The position numbers and the translations under genes are program-made. Positions 1 to 8,557 of a stretch of DNA of 39,543 bases are shown piece after piece. The notes beneath the pieces are model-generated. The model was not told the DNA's origin. It was given only the letters and a program-made list of their open reading frames with translations, and ran no database searches. Location of the stretch: assembly GCF_030611305.1 (NCBI RefSeq), contig NZ_JAUWQB010000029.1, forward strand, positions 1-39,543. Reading direction: 5' to 3'. The DNA is from Desulfobacula sp. Lineage in GTDB: Bacteria; Desulfobacterota; Desulfobacteria; Desulfobacterales; Desulfobacteraceae. The stretch's first letter is position 1, and each line of letters begins with the position of its first letter.

Positions 1-216
1 GGACATTCCTGTGATTACCTCAGTTGCCTTATTAACATCGGTTATTTTACCTTTGGCTGAGATCGTTACCAAAGCGTCAAGGCTGGCTTCAATAAGTCCA
101 CGAGTATATTGATGTGCTGCGTTCAACGCTTCTTCCGCCTCCTTGCGTTCAGATTCTGCTTGCTCTAATTCCTGAATTCTTTTTTCTAATTCTTCATAGG
201 TTAATTTTCCAAACAT
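1..216 (-). CDS. PAS-domain sensor protein, N-terminal fragment
   Basis: Reading the minus strand from an ATG at 216 gives 72 open codons that run off the left edge. The protein begins MFGKLTYEELEKRIQELE, a short charged coiled-coil lead-in (about residues 5-35, rich in Glu, Lys and Arg). It continues into LIEASLDALVTISAKGKI and DVNKATEVITGMS, which is the start of a typical PAS domain. This lead-in plus PAS arrangement is common in cytoplasmic sensor histidine kinases of deltaproteobacteria. An AGGAGA ribosome site lies a few bases upstream of the start. The output domain (kinase or other) is outside the window, so the class of sensor is unknown. It is divergent from tdh. Confidence 0.8.
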   Translation of the reverse strand, partial: MFGKLTYEELEKRIQELEQAESERKEAEEALNAAHQYTRGLIEASLDALVTISAKGKITDVNKATEVITGMS

Positions 217-530
217 TCAAAAGATCTCCTCTTTCAAAAATGGGAATAACTCAAATTTTATGCCGGTACGGATTCTTACATAAAATGTAATTTTCTTATA
301 GTCAATTGATTTCTATTTTTGTAAAAGTTCAGCCAAAACGAACGTAAGGTGATCAGGCCGCGATTCACAGCGTCTGTATCCATCAGGGATATTATATAAG
401 CTGCTTTTCAATTCAGGTGCGACTGCCCTGTTACTGCTCCTTTATAAATAGCATTTCATCAGCATTTGTGCTATACCACTTTCCATGGAGAAGTATTAAT
501 ATTTATCTAAATTAATCGGATTTATATGCC
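217..530. other. Intergenic region between divergent sensor gene and tdh
   Basis: About 314 bases without a convincing gene. It must hold the divergent promoters of the PAS sensor gene and of tdh, but no clear -35/-10 pair, hairpin or repeat stands out. The stretch near 380-450 is less AT-rich and could be decayed coding sequence, but no reading frame supports this. Confidence 0.5.
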
Positions 531-1565
531 ATGAAAAAAATGAAAGCGCTTGTAAAAGCAAAGCCTGAAGAAGGCTTATGGCTCCAGGATGTTCCAATTC
601 CCGGGATCAGTTATAATGAGGTGCTGATAAAAATCAAAAAAACAGCTATTTGCGGAACTGATGTCCATATCTATAACTGGGACAAATGGTCCCGGGAAAC
701 CATTCCCGTTCCCATGCACGTCGGCCATGAATTTGTTGGAATAATTGAAAAAGTTGGTTCCCATGTGGTGGATTTTAAGCCGGGAGACCTTGTTTCAGGT
801 GAAGGTCACCTGGTTTGCGGCCGTTGCAGGAACTGCCTGGCCGGGCGACGACACTTATGCATGAACACAAAAGGAGTGGGCGTCAACAGACCGGGTGCCT
901 ATGCCGAATATCTTGTCATACCGGTAACCAATGTCTGGTATTGTAATAAAACCATCCCCCTGGATGTGCTTGCCTGTTTTGATCCCCTGGGGAATGCGAC
1001 TCACACGGCTCTCTCCTTTGATGTCCTGGGAGAAGATGTCCTGATTACAGGTGCCGGCCCCATCGGATGCATGGCCGCCGCCATTGCTAAACACGCAGGT
1101 GCCCGGTATATAGTGGTGACAGATGTAAATCCTTACCGACTTGATCTTGCCCAAAAAGCGGGAGCCACTTTAACCATTGATGTGACTAAACACAGTATTG
1201 AACAGGCCAAAAAAGACCTTGGCATGAAAGAAGGATTTGACGTGGCCATGGAAATGTCAGGCAACCCTTCCGCCTTAACGTCAATAATTGATAACATGTG
1301 TCATGGTGGAAAAATTGCGCTTCTGGGCATCATGCCCGATAATACGGATATTGACTGGAACAAAGTTGTGTTTAACATGCTGACGATAAAAGGCATCTAT
1401 GGCAGGGAGATGTATGAGACCTGGTATAAGATGACCAGCATGATTCAAACCGGGCTTGATATTTCTTCATTAATCACCCACAAATTTCATTACACCCAAT
1501 TTGAAAAAGGATTTGAGGTGATGCGGTCGGGCCAATCAGGCAAAGTCATACTTGACTGGGATTAA
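531..1565 (+). CDS. tdh: L-threonine 3-dehydrogenase (zinc-dependent MDR family)
   Basis: Oxidises L-threonine to 2-amino-3-ketobutyrate with NAD+, in the cytoplasm. At 344 residues it has the usual family length. The catalytic zinc region is visible as [13 protein letters not shown] (about residues 39-51) and GHEFVG (about 65-70). The structural zinc cysteines lie in [15 protein letters not shown] (about 96-110). The nucleotide-binding fold follows, with ITGAGPIG (about 173-180). No strong ribosome site precedes the start at 531; an alternative ATG lies at 540. kbl follows after 27 bases, so the two steps of threonine cleavage are paired in one operon. The kbl partner makes threonine a more likely substrate than sorbitol or another polyol. 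Confidence 0.92.
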   Translation: MKKMKALVKAKPEEGLWLQDVPIPGISYNEVLIKIKKTAICGTDVHIYNWDKWSRETIPVPMHVGHEFVGIIEKVGSHVVDFKPGDLVSGEGHLVCGRCRNCLAGRRHLCMNTKGVGVNRPGAYAEYLVIPVTNVWYCNKTIPLDVLACFDPLGNATHTALSFDVLGEDVLITGAGPIGCMAAAIAKHAGARYIVVTDVNPYRLDLAQKAGATLTIDVTKHSIEQAKKDLGMKEGFDVAMEMSGNPSALTSIIDNMCHGGKIALLGIMPDNTDIDWNKVVFNMLTIKGIYGREMYETWYKMTSMIQTGLDISSLITHKFHYTQFEKGFEVMRSGQSGKVILDWD

Positions 1566-1592
1566 ACATCTATTTTTTTGGAGTAAAACAAA

Positions 1593-2816
1593 ATGTCCAC
1601 CAACAAACTTGATATATCCTTAACAAAGGAATTAGAAGTGTTAAGACAAGAAGGAAGGGGTAAATCCCCTGAAAGAATAATTGAACAATACATCCCCGCC
1701 AGGGGTGAATTTGGCCCACGGTATAAAATGGTTGGAAGCAATAATGAGTTTATCCGGCTCAATTCCAATTCTTACTTATCCCTTTCCAATCACCCTGAAC
1801 TTATGGCTGCAGCAGACAAAGCAACCAATGAATTCGGTGTTGGCCCGGGTGCAGTAAGATTTATTGATGGAACCTTTATCCATCATGATAAACTTGAAAA
1901 AAGAGTGGCCAAATTTACAGATAAACCTGCAGCCAAAATTTTCAATTCCGCCTACACCTCAAACTGCGGGCTTGCCCTGACTCTTTCCAATAAAAAAACC
2001 CATTGGATCGGGGACCAGCTCAATCATAACAGCATTATCAGGGCTATGCGAATCAGTAACATACCAAGGGAAAACAAAGGCATTTTCAAACATAATGATA
2101 TGGGAGATCTGAAACGCTGTCTTGATGAAGTAAGCCCTGACATCGAGCGTGTTATCGTCATATTTGACGGAATTTTCAGTATGCGGGGAGACTATGCGCC
2201 CATCGATAAAATCAATCAGATCTGCAAGGCATACGATTCAAAATTCAAGGACGGGGTTATAGCTATTGTCGATGATTCACACGGGATTGGTGCCTATGGT
2301 GATACTGGCCGGGGCACGTCTGATTTTTGCAATGCGTCACCTGATATCATTGTAGGGACTTTTGGAAAAGCCTTTGGGGTGAATGGGGGATTTATTGCGG
2401 CAAGCAAACCCATTATCGAAACAGTCCGGCAAAAGGCGGACACTTATATTTATACAAACCCTTTAAGTGTTGCCGATTGTGCTGCTGCCATAAAAGCCAT
2501 TGATATTTGCGACAGTGATGAGGGCCTTAATCTGTTAAGAAGCTTAAAAGAAAGGACTGCTCAGTTCCGACAGGGACTTGAGAGACTTGGAAAAGAATCC
2601 ATAGAAGGTCCCCACCCGGTTGTCCCGTTAATGGTAAGGAATACCCCCAAAACCCATGATCTTGTAAAATATTTATTTGACCATGGTGTGCTGGTTGTCG
2701 GATTAACCTTTCCCGTGGTGCCCAAAGGGGATGAGACTATCAGATTTCAAATTAATGCCTGCCATACACCTGCCGATATAGAATATGTGATTGAATTATT
2801 AAGTAATTTTGACTAA
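1593..2816 (+). CDS. kbl: 2-amino-3-ketobutyrate CoA ligase-like aminotransferase fold enzyme
   Basis: PLP-dependent alpha-oxoamine synthase family protein of 407 residues. With CoA it would cleave 2-amino-3-ketobutyrate to glycine and acetyl-CoA. Visible family features are LNSNSYLSLSNHPEL (about 55-69), the substrate-loop region GVGPGAVRFIDGTFIHHDKLE, the PLP-contact segment DDSHGIGAYGDTGRG (about 228-242), and the Schiff-base lysine in GTFGKAFG. Position directly after tdh makes threonine catabolism the best reading. By family alone, 8-amino-7-oxononanoate synthase (BioF) or serine palmitoyltransferase-like activity would be alternatives. A GGAG ribosome site precedes the start. Confidence 0.88.
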   Translation: MSTNKLDISLTKELEVLRQEGRGKSPERIIEQYIPARGEFGPRYKMVGSNNEFIRLNSNSYLSLSNHPELMAAADKATNEFGVGPGAVRFIDGTFIHHDKLEKRVAKFTDKPAAKIFNSAYTSNCGLALTLSNKKTHWIGDQLNHNSIIRAMRISNIPRENKGIFKHNDMGDLKRCLDEVSPDIERVIVIFDGIFSMRGDYAPIDKINQICKAYDSKFKDGVIAIVDDSHGIGAYGDTGRGTSDFCNASPDIIVGTFGKAFGVNGGFIAASKPIIETVRQKADTYIYTNPLSVADCAAAIKAIDICDSDEGLNLLRSLKERTAQFRQGLERLGKESIEGPHPVVPLMVRNTPKTHDLVKYLFDHGVLVVGLTFPVVPKGDETIRFQINACHTPADIEYVIELLSNFD

Positions 2817-2877
2817 AACGATATGATGATAAATTTCCGACATTTACCTGTAAATGAAAATAGGGAGAGCAATGGAC

Positions 2878-3396
2878 ATGCAAACCATTCTTGAGAACAA
2901 AAAAGTCCTTGTGGTTGATGATGAGCCGGATATTTTGGAAACCCTTGAAGAGTTGCTCTACATGTGTTCGGTCGATACAGCCTCAACCTTTGAAGAGGCC
3001 ATCCATTTTTTAAAGGACAACACTTATGATGTTGCTGTCCTGGACATCATGGGTGTTAAAGGCTATGACCTTTTGAAGGTCACCAATAAAATCGATATTC
3101 CCGCTCTGATGCTGACGGCCCACGCACTCACTCCGGACAATTTAAAACAATCCATTGAACAGGGAGCGGATGCCTATGTCCCCAAAGATAAGCTTGCGGA
3201 CATTTCCATCTATATTGCAGACGTATTGACAGCAAGAAAAGAAGGTAAAAGAAACCATGTCACATGGTTTTCATTGCTTAAGCCGCTGTTTGACAAACTA
3301 TTTGGTGAGGGCTGGAGGAAAACAGACAGGGAATTCTGGGATGAATTTGATGAGAAACAGATATCATCAAGGGATGATATTCAAAAAATGAAATGA
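2878..3396 (+). CDS. Single-domain response regulator with conserved C-terminal tail
   Basis: Receiver domain with KVLVVDDEPDILET (acidic pocket), phospho-acceptor Asp in VAVLDIMG, the conserved Thr in LMLTAHAL and Lys in YVPKDK. There is no DNA-binding or enzymatic output domain. After the receiver comes a tail of about 50 residues with WFSLLKPLFDKLFGEGW and REFWDEFDE. The tail and receiver are closely matched by the C-terminal part of the Usp-receiver fusion at 15529-16431. ATGs at 2854, 2872 and 2878 are in frame. The GGGAGAG at 2863-2869 is best spaced for 2878. The gene ends exactly where the convergent kinase gene ends, and the kinase is a plausible phosphodonor. Confidence 0.88.
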   Translation: MQTILENKKVLVVDDEPDILETLEELLYMCSVDTASTFEEAIHFLKDNTYDVAVLDIMGVKGYDLLKVTNKIDIPALMLTAHALTPDNLKQSIEQGADAYVPKDKLADISIYIADVLTARKEGKRNHVTWFSLLKPLFDKLFGEGWRKTDREFWDEFDEKQISSRDDIQKMK

Positions 3397-4137
3397 CTAT
3401 AACTGAATTTTTACAATAAACTCAGCCCCTTTCCTATCGTCGGAATTTAAAGTAAGTGTTCCTCCCATATCCTTTAACAATACCATTACTCCGGCAAGCC
3501 CCAGGCCATGGCTTTTAATGGCACTCTCAATGGATGATCCCGTTGTAAAATAGGTTTCAAAAATTTTTTGATGCTCTGCCGGTGGAATGCCTCGTCCATC
3601 ATCTTTCACTTTTAAGATCAGCTGGTTTTCCTCAATGCTGCCTGAAATCTTAACAACAGAAGATCGATGCTTAAATGCATTGGTAACAAGATTCCTAAGA
3701 ATCTGTCTCACCTTGGCTTCATCAAGATAAACCATGGTTTTCCAGACTTTTGGATCAAAAAACAATCTGGCTCCACTGGCCTGCACCGCCTGCTCAAGCT
3801 CATCATAGGTTTTGATTTTTCGAATGTCCTCTGCCACGCTGGGATCAGAAAGATCAAATATTTCCATTAAGACAGATGTTACAAGGACTGAGATGGGGAA
3901 ATCAGAAGTGATCATGACTCCCTCCCTGGATCTTCCAAGCTCCATCACATCATTCACAAGCCGTTGGGTTGTCAATGTATTTCTTATGATTCTTTTTAAC
4001 ACTTTGGTCTGCTTGTCAGTCAGAGGACCATAGGAATCCTGCCGATTCAAAAGTGATTTTGCCCCGGCATCTATTACTGAGATGGGAACCTTTAGATCAT
4101 GGATAAGAATTTCTGTCTTAATGGTGGTATCCGGCAT
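3397..4137 (-). CDS. Small histidine kinase without sensor domain
   Basis: A 246-residue protein that starts almost directly with the dimerisation/phospho-acceptor helix (IHDLKVPISVI, His at about residue 13). It ends with a complete ATPase domain: N box LRNLVTNAFKH (about 148-158), G1 box KDDGRGIP and G2 box SHGLGLAGV. There is no PAS, GAF, HAMP or membrane segment, so it would depend on another protein for its input. The gene is convergent with the receiver gene at 2878-3396, and the two stop codons are adjacent (3396/3397). It may form a two-component pair with that receiver, which is inference from position. Confidence 0.9.
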   Translation of the reverse strand: MPDTTIKTEILIHDLKVPISVIDAGAKSLLNRQDSYGPLTDKQTKVLKRIIRNTLTTQRLVNDVMELGRSREGVMITSDFPISVLVTSVLMEIFDLSDPSVAEDIRKIKTYDELEQAVQASGARLFFDPKVWKTMVYLDEAKVRQILRNLVTNAFKHRSSVVKISGSIEENQLILKVKDDGRGIPPAEHQKIFETYFTTGSSIESAIKSHGLGLAGVMVLLKDMGGTLTLNSDDRKGAEFIVKIQL

Positions 4138-4322
4138 TTTTCTCTTTACCCTTTAAAATCCTTGCAATTTCAATCAATAATTTTATATATTGTAGCCAAT
4201 TGTTACAACTTAGCTATATATTAGCAAAAATATTTAAGACCCTTTAAATTCTAAACTTGGTAAATTCTAAATTTTGTTATACGAAGATCAAATAATATTG
4301 TAAAGCCTTTTGGGGTTTCTTT

Positions 4323-6644
4323 ATGAAAAACGATGCGGATTATATTGCTGCGATTGAAAAAAAAATAAAAAAACTAGAAAAGCAGAATAAAGAACTTAAT
4401 AATATTATCTTTAAAGCCCCCATTCCCATATTTGTTGTTGATAAGAACCATACAATCACTCATTTCAACCAGGCACTTGAAGGGCTGTCCGGGCTGTCTG
4501 CCAAGGACATGATCGGAACAAAGGACCAATGGAAGGCTTTTTACTCATCAAAGCGCCCGGTTATGGCAGATCTTATCGTTGACAAATCTTCAGATGCCCA
4601 GATTATTGAGCGTTATGGCTTAAAATATAACCGGTCATCCAAGGATAAAGAAAGATTTGCAGCCACTGATTTGTTCCCGGATCTGGGTAAAGAAGGAAAA
4701 TGGCTTTTTTTTACCGCCTCCGCATATACGGACAGTCATGGTAATATTGCCGGTGCAGTTGAAACCCTTCAGGATATCACTGAAGAAAAAATTGCCGAAA
4801 ACAAAACCAGTGAACTTTACCGTATCCATCGAAAAATTCTGGAATTTATTCCATATCCCATTGTTGTTTATGATGATAACGGATTAGTTTCCTACGTAAA
4901 TCCGTCTTTTCCAACAACTTTTGGCTGGTCCCTCAAAGAACTCAAGGGCAAACCAGTTCCGTTTGTACCCGAAGCGCTTGAAGCGGAAACCACTGACATG
5001 CTGAAAAAATTCAGGAAAGACAAATTCATTACTCGTTACGAAACCCAACGGTTGACACGGGATGGCAAGGTCCTTGACGTAGTGATCCGGGCAGCTTCCC
5101 ATTCAAGATATAAACCCGATTCAACGGATAACTTTGTCATTTTAAGGGACATTACCGAAGAAAAAAGAATCGAGGCAAACAATAAGACCATTATGAGAAT
5201 CAGTGCTGTTCTCCCGGAATACCCTGAGCTTGAAGAGCTGATGAATTATATTTCAAAAGAGGTCAAAGGAATCTTAAACACCGAAGGTGCACTGGTTCTT
5301 TTATATGATGAAATCACGGACGAGTTGTTTTTCACAGGAGGAGCCTATGATGATTCAGATACAGAAAAAAGAGCAAAAACATTCCGGTTTCCTGCTGATT
5401 CGCTCCTGGCAGGAAAAATTATTAAAACCGGGGAATATGCCCTGGCAAATGATGCTGAAAAATTAATAAACGATTATCCTGGAAGGGATGAAAAACTGGG
5501 ATATAAAACAAAAAGTCTCTTGGAAGTGCCTATTAAAAGTGAGGACAGAATTATTGGGGTTCTTTGTGCCATTAACAAAAAACAGAACCTGTTTGATTAT
5601 AATGATATGGAACTGATGACAATGATTGCAGGAACCGTTGCCATCTCAATTGAAAATGCAAGGTTTTCAGAAGCCGTCAGGGAGGCATACAGGGATGTGG
5701 CTTCCATGAACCGGGCCAAAGGAAAAGCCATTAACCACCTCTCCCATGAACTGAAAACGCCGGTCGCTGTCCTTACCGGTTCCCTGCAGATATTAAATAA
5801 AAAACTTGAGTCAGTGCCCGGTATAAAAGTCGATGCCACATTAAACAGAATAGAAAGAAATCTGAACAGGATTGTTGATATTCAGGATGAAGTGGCAGAT
5901 ATCATGAAAGACAAGACCTATTCCGCCCAAAAACTTTTACTAAAAATGTTTGAAGCTTGTCAGGACGAACTGGAAACACTTATCCAGCAGAACCTTTCTG
6001 CTGATCATCTTGAACATCAGATCAGGCAGTTGATTGATGAAAAATTCGGTCCCAGGTCCATTAGTTACAGATCGATCAACTTTGCTGAATATTTTAACGA
6101 CCTTTACACTTCCTTTAAGCCTGAGTTTGAATTCAGGCATATTAACATTGAAATTTATAGTGATGACAATCTGCCATCTCTTCTGCTGCCGGAAGAAATT
6201 TTGAATAAAATGGTGGGCGGGCTTGTTAAGAATGCCATTGAAAACACTCCGGACAAAGGAGATATTCATATTTTCGTTGAAACAAAAGATTCTGGCATTC
6301 TTTTGTGTATCCATGATTTTGGAGTAGGGATTGAAGCAGACGCACAAAAAAGGATCTTTGAAGGTTTTTTTACTACCCAGGATGCGTTATTGTATTCAAC
6401 CAAAACACCTTTTGCTTTTAATGCAGGTGGAAAAGGTGCAGACCTGTTGAGGATGAAAATATTTTCAGAGCGTCTTGGTTTTACACTGAAAATGGAATCA
6501 GAGCGATGCCGTTTCCTTTTGGAGGACAGGAACACCGAATGTCCGGGTGACATTGAAGCGTGTCAATTTTGTCATACCTATCAGGATTGTTTGAATTCCG
6601 GATACTCCATTTTTAAAGTATTCTTCCCTTCTGGGAAAAAATAA
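4323..6644 (+). CDS. PAS-PAS-GAF sensor histidine kinase with Cys-rich C terminus
   Basis: A 773-residue cytoplasmic kinase with no membrane segment. Order: short coiled coil (about 8-25), PAS 1 (about 27-155, ending at the DITEEK linker), PAS 2 (about 165-285, again ending DITEEK), GAF (about 300-455), phospho-acceptor helix with HLSHELKTPVAV (His near 477), a long insert, then an ATPase domain with N box GGLVKNAIENTP and G1 box HDFGVGIEADA. Between the G1 box and the end there are five Cys residues (CPGDIEACQFC and two flanking), within what is normally the last strands of the ATPase. No response regulator is attached. The paralogous receivers at 2878 and 15529 are candidate partners. Confidence 0.9.
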   Translation: MKNDADYIAAIEKKIKKLEKQNKELNNIIFKAPIPIFVVDKNHTITHFNQALEGLSGLSAKDMIGTKDQWKAFYSSKRPVMADLIVDKSSDAQIIERYGLKYNRSSKDKERFAATDLFPDLGKEGKWLFFTASAYTDSHGNIAGAVETLQDITEEKIAENKTSELYRIHRKILEFIPYPIVVYDDNGLVSYVNPSFPTTFGWSLKELKGKPVPFVPEALEAETTDMLKKFRKDKFITRYETQRLTRDGKVLDVVIRAASHSRYKPDSTDNFVILRDITEEKRIEANNKTIMRISAVLPEYPELEELMNYISKEVKGILNTEGALVLLYDEITDELFFTGGAYDDSDTEKRAKTFRFPADSLLAGKIIKTGEYALANDAEKLINDYPGRDEKLGYKTKSLLEVPIKSEDRIIGVLCAINKKQNLFDYNDMELMTMIAGTVAISIENARFSEAVREAYRDVASMNRAKGKAINHLSHELKTPVAVLTGSLQILNKKLESVPGIKVDATLNRIERNLNRIVDIQDEVADIMKDKTYSAQKLLLKMFEACQDELETLIQQNLSADHLEHQIRQLIDEKFGPRSISYRSINFAEYFNDLYTSFKPEFEFRHINIEIYSDDNLPSLLLPEEILNKMVGGLVKNAIENTPDKGDIHIFVETKDSGILLCIHDFGVGIEADAQKRIFEGFFTTQDALLYSTKTPFAFNAGGKGADLLRMKIFSERLGFTLKMESERCRFLLEDRNTECPGDIEACQFCHTYQDCLNSGYSIFKVFFPSGKK

Positions 6645-6653
6645 AAAAAGTCT

Positions 6654-6683
6654 TTGACAAACCGGAACAAATTAAATTATTAC
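6654..6683 (+). promoter_or_regulatory. Predicted sigma70-type promoter for ligase/ABC cluster
   Basis: TTGACA at 6654-6659 and TATTAC at 6678-6683 with an 18-base spacer. A TetR-type operator follows directly downstream at 6699-6716. Seen by eye only; the -10 box is weak. Confidence 0.5.
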
Positions 6684-6698
6684 TGATAACACATTGAG

Positions 6699-6716
6699 AC
6701 TGAGCGCTCGTTTGGT
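6699..6716 (+). promoter_or_regulatory. Predicted TetR-family operator, site 1
   Basis: Sequence ACTGAGCGCTCGTTTGGT. It shares the 12-base core ACTGAGCGCTCG with the two sites flanking the tetR promoter region (24010-24027 and 24182-24199). The right half-site is degenerate here. It lies just downstream of a TTGACA box and 71 bases before the ligase-like gene, a position suited to repression. Confidence 0.7.
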
Positions 6717-6787
6717 TTGTTAAGGCTGGACAGAAGTTGCGTTCTTAAATTTTTATGTTTTATCCTTTTTCCAAGGAGTGATGTTTT

Positions 6788-8290
6788 ATGAATAGTCTTC
6801 ATAGCTTTACCTTTTTTGACATTTATGAAAAAAATGCGCTCTATAAAGGTTCCTCCTGCGCCATTCACTGGGAAGCTGAGGATATCACGTATTCCGATCT
6901 TTTTTTGCAGACTGCCAAACTTGCCAATGGTCTCAAAAATTTGAACCTTCCTGCCGGCAGCAGGATAGCCGTTCTTTGCAAGAATCATCCTGTCTTTTTT
7001 CATCTGTTTGGTGCGGCATCAGCACTCAACCTTGTGCTTGTTCTCATCAACCGACGGTTAAGTGGGGATGAAGTATCCTATATTATCGAGGACACCACGC
7101 CCTCTTTAATTTTTTCAGACAAAGAAATGGCGGATCAAGCCAGAACACTTAAAAAGTCATTTTCATGCCTCGAACATTGCTATGTTGTTGATGAAGATGA
7201 TACGGATTTTTCAAATCTGTATAACTATTCTCCTCTTAAGATCCCGGTACCATGCCGCTCAAGTGATCCTTTTGTAATTATCCATACGGCAGCAATGTTA
7301 GGAAAACCAAGGGGCGCTGTTCTGGGACAGGAAAATATCATCTTAGCAAACCAGCAAATCATCCACGCTTTCGGGCTTGATGAAACCAAAACCTATTTGA
7401 ATATTTTGCCAATATTTCACATTATGGGAATTAATCTGGGTTTAGGAATTCTTCAGGCCGGTGGTAAAAATATAATACAAGAAAAATTTAACGCCCCCCA
7501 AACCCTAGAACTTATCCAGGAACAAAAAGTCAATCTTTTTGGTTCCTTCCCACCCATATTAACAAACCTTATAGATGCCATGGAAGACGGTAATTATGAT
7601 CTGTCAAGCCTTGAAATAGCTGCCGGGCTTGAGATGCCTGATACAGCAAAAAAATGGGAAACCTGTACGGATTCCAAATTCTGGACCATGTACGGACAGA
7701 CTGAAACATCAGGCCTGATCACCTTTACCGAATACTTTACAAAATCTGGTTCAGCAGGTGTTATCTCACCGCTTGCCAATATTAAAATTGCAGATGACTT
7801 TGATACTCTTTTACCTGTCGGTGAAACCGGGGAAATCCTTGTCAGAGGGCCGTTGGTTTTCCAGGGGTATTGGAATGCCGATGAACTGAATGCTTATACA
7901 TTCAGGAAAGACTGGCACCATACTGGAGATCTTGGAATGATTGACTCTGACGGATTCTTATTTTTTAAGGGCCGAAAGGCAGAAAAAGAACTCATCAAGC
8001 CTGGCGGAGAAAATGTTTTTCCTGCGGAGGTGGAAAAAGCCATTCTTGAGCACGATGCCATCAAAGAAGTCTGTGTATTTGGTGTGCCTGACCCCAAATT
8101 TGGTGAAGGCATAAAAGCGGTTTGTTCGCTGAACCCCGGGCATAACCTGACAAAGGATGATCTGATCAAATTTTGCGGATCACTCATTGCCGGGTACAAA
8201 AAACCAAGATATGTTGAGTTCATCAACGAGTTGCCAAAGACAGAAAATAACGCAATTGACCGTGAAAAAATAAAGACGGAATATGCCTGA
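6788..8290 (+). CDS. AMP-dependent acyl-CoA ligase-like protein with altered catalytic motifs
   Basis: A 500-residue member of the ANL (adenylate-forming) superfamily, similar in length to medium-chain acyl-CoA ligases. Recognisable motifs: MYGQTETSG (A5), HTGDLGMID (A7), GRKAEKELIKPGGENVFPAEVE (A8, hinge and CoA-side region, written here as the overlapping pieces GRKAEKELIKPGG and GGENVFPAEVE). Two motifs are unusual. The ATP-binding loop, normally SGTTGxPKG, reads HTAAMLGKPRGAV. The A10 motif, normally PKTxxGKIxR, reads PKTENNAIDRE, so the usual catalytic lysine position appears to hold Ala. It may be a weak or non-catalytic paralog, or may use another substrate. It is the first gene of the cluster behind operator site 1. 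A GGAG ribosome site precedes it. Confidence 0.8.
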   Translation: MNSLHSFTFFDIYEKNALYKGSSCAIHWEAEDITYSDLFLQTAKLANGLKNLNLPAGSRIAVLCKNHPVFFHLFGAASALNLVLVLINRRLSGDEVSYIIEDTTPSLIFSDKEMADQARTLKKSFSCLEHCYVVDEDDTDFSNLYNYSPLKIPVPCRSSDPFVIIHTAAMLGKPRGAVLGQENIILANQQIIHAFGLDETKTYLNILPIFHIMGINLGLGILQAGGKNIIQEKFNAPQTLELIQEQKVNLFGSFPPILTNLIDAMEDGNYDLSSLEIAAGLEMPDTAKKWETCTDSKFWTMYGQTETSGLITFTEYFTKSGSAGVISPLANIKIADDFDTLLPVGETGEILVRGPLVFQGYWNADELNAYTFRKDWHHTGDLGMIDSDGFLFFKGRKAEKELIKPGGENVFPAEVEKAILEHDAIKEVCVFGVPDPKFGEGIKAVCSLNPGHNLTKDDLIKFCGSLIAGYKKPRYVEFINELPKTENNAIDREKIKTEYA

Positions 8291-8325
8291 AAACAGTTCA
8301 CCTTTTTTGAAACACGGTTTTTGTC

Positions 8326-8354
8326 TTGACACTCTATAGTTGATTTACTATGGA
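8326..8354 (+). promoter_or_regulatory. Possible promoter upstream of livG
   Basis: TTGACA at 8326-8331, 17-base spacer, TATGGA at 8349-8354. It lies in the 267-base gap between the ligase-like gene and livG, so the transporter genes could be transcribed separately from the first gene. It has no copy of the TetR operator core. Confidence 0.4.
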
Positions 8355-8469
8355 TAATTTTTAGGGCCACCCTGAGTTATAAATCGGATTATAAAGGTTC
8401 CTAACGCTTTGTCCATTAATAGAGTCAAGGTATATTAATGAATGATTTAATGATTAGGATAGGAGGTGA

Positions 8470-8541
8470 GTGTTAGCTTCAATCGTTTTCATCAAGCAAT
8501 TAACCTTTTTTGGGATGCAAGGTTTCTTTAATCTGACTTAA
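8470..8541 (+). CDS. Possible leader peptide ORF upstream of livG
   Basis: A GTG at 8470 opens a 23-codon frame ending in TAA at 8541, 16 bases before livG. A perfect ribosome site, AGGAGGTGA, sits directly in front at 8461-8469, although the spacing is very short. livG itself has no obvious ribosome site, so translation of this ORF could feed ribosomes to livG. Codon evidence is absent at this length; treat as a hypothesis. Confidence 0.2.
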   Translation: MLASIVFIKQLTFFGMQGFFNLT

Positions 8542-8557
8542 AGAATTTGGATTTTAT

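Noticed and set aside
576-1154. Antisense open frames across tdh and similar shadow frames elsewhere
   Set aside because: They overlap well-supported genes in other frames and show no domain or ribosome site.
4138-4322. Short repeats (AAATTCTAAA twice) before the PAS-GAF kinase as an operator
   Set aside because: Low-complexity AT sequence; no symmetry or second location supports binding.
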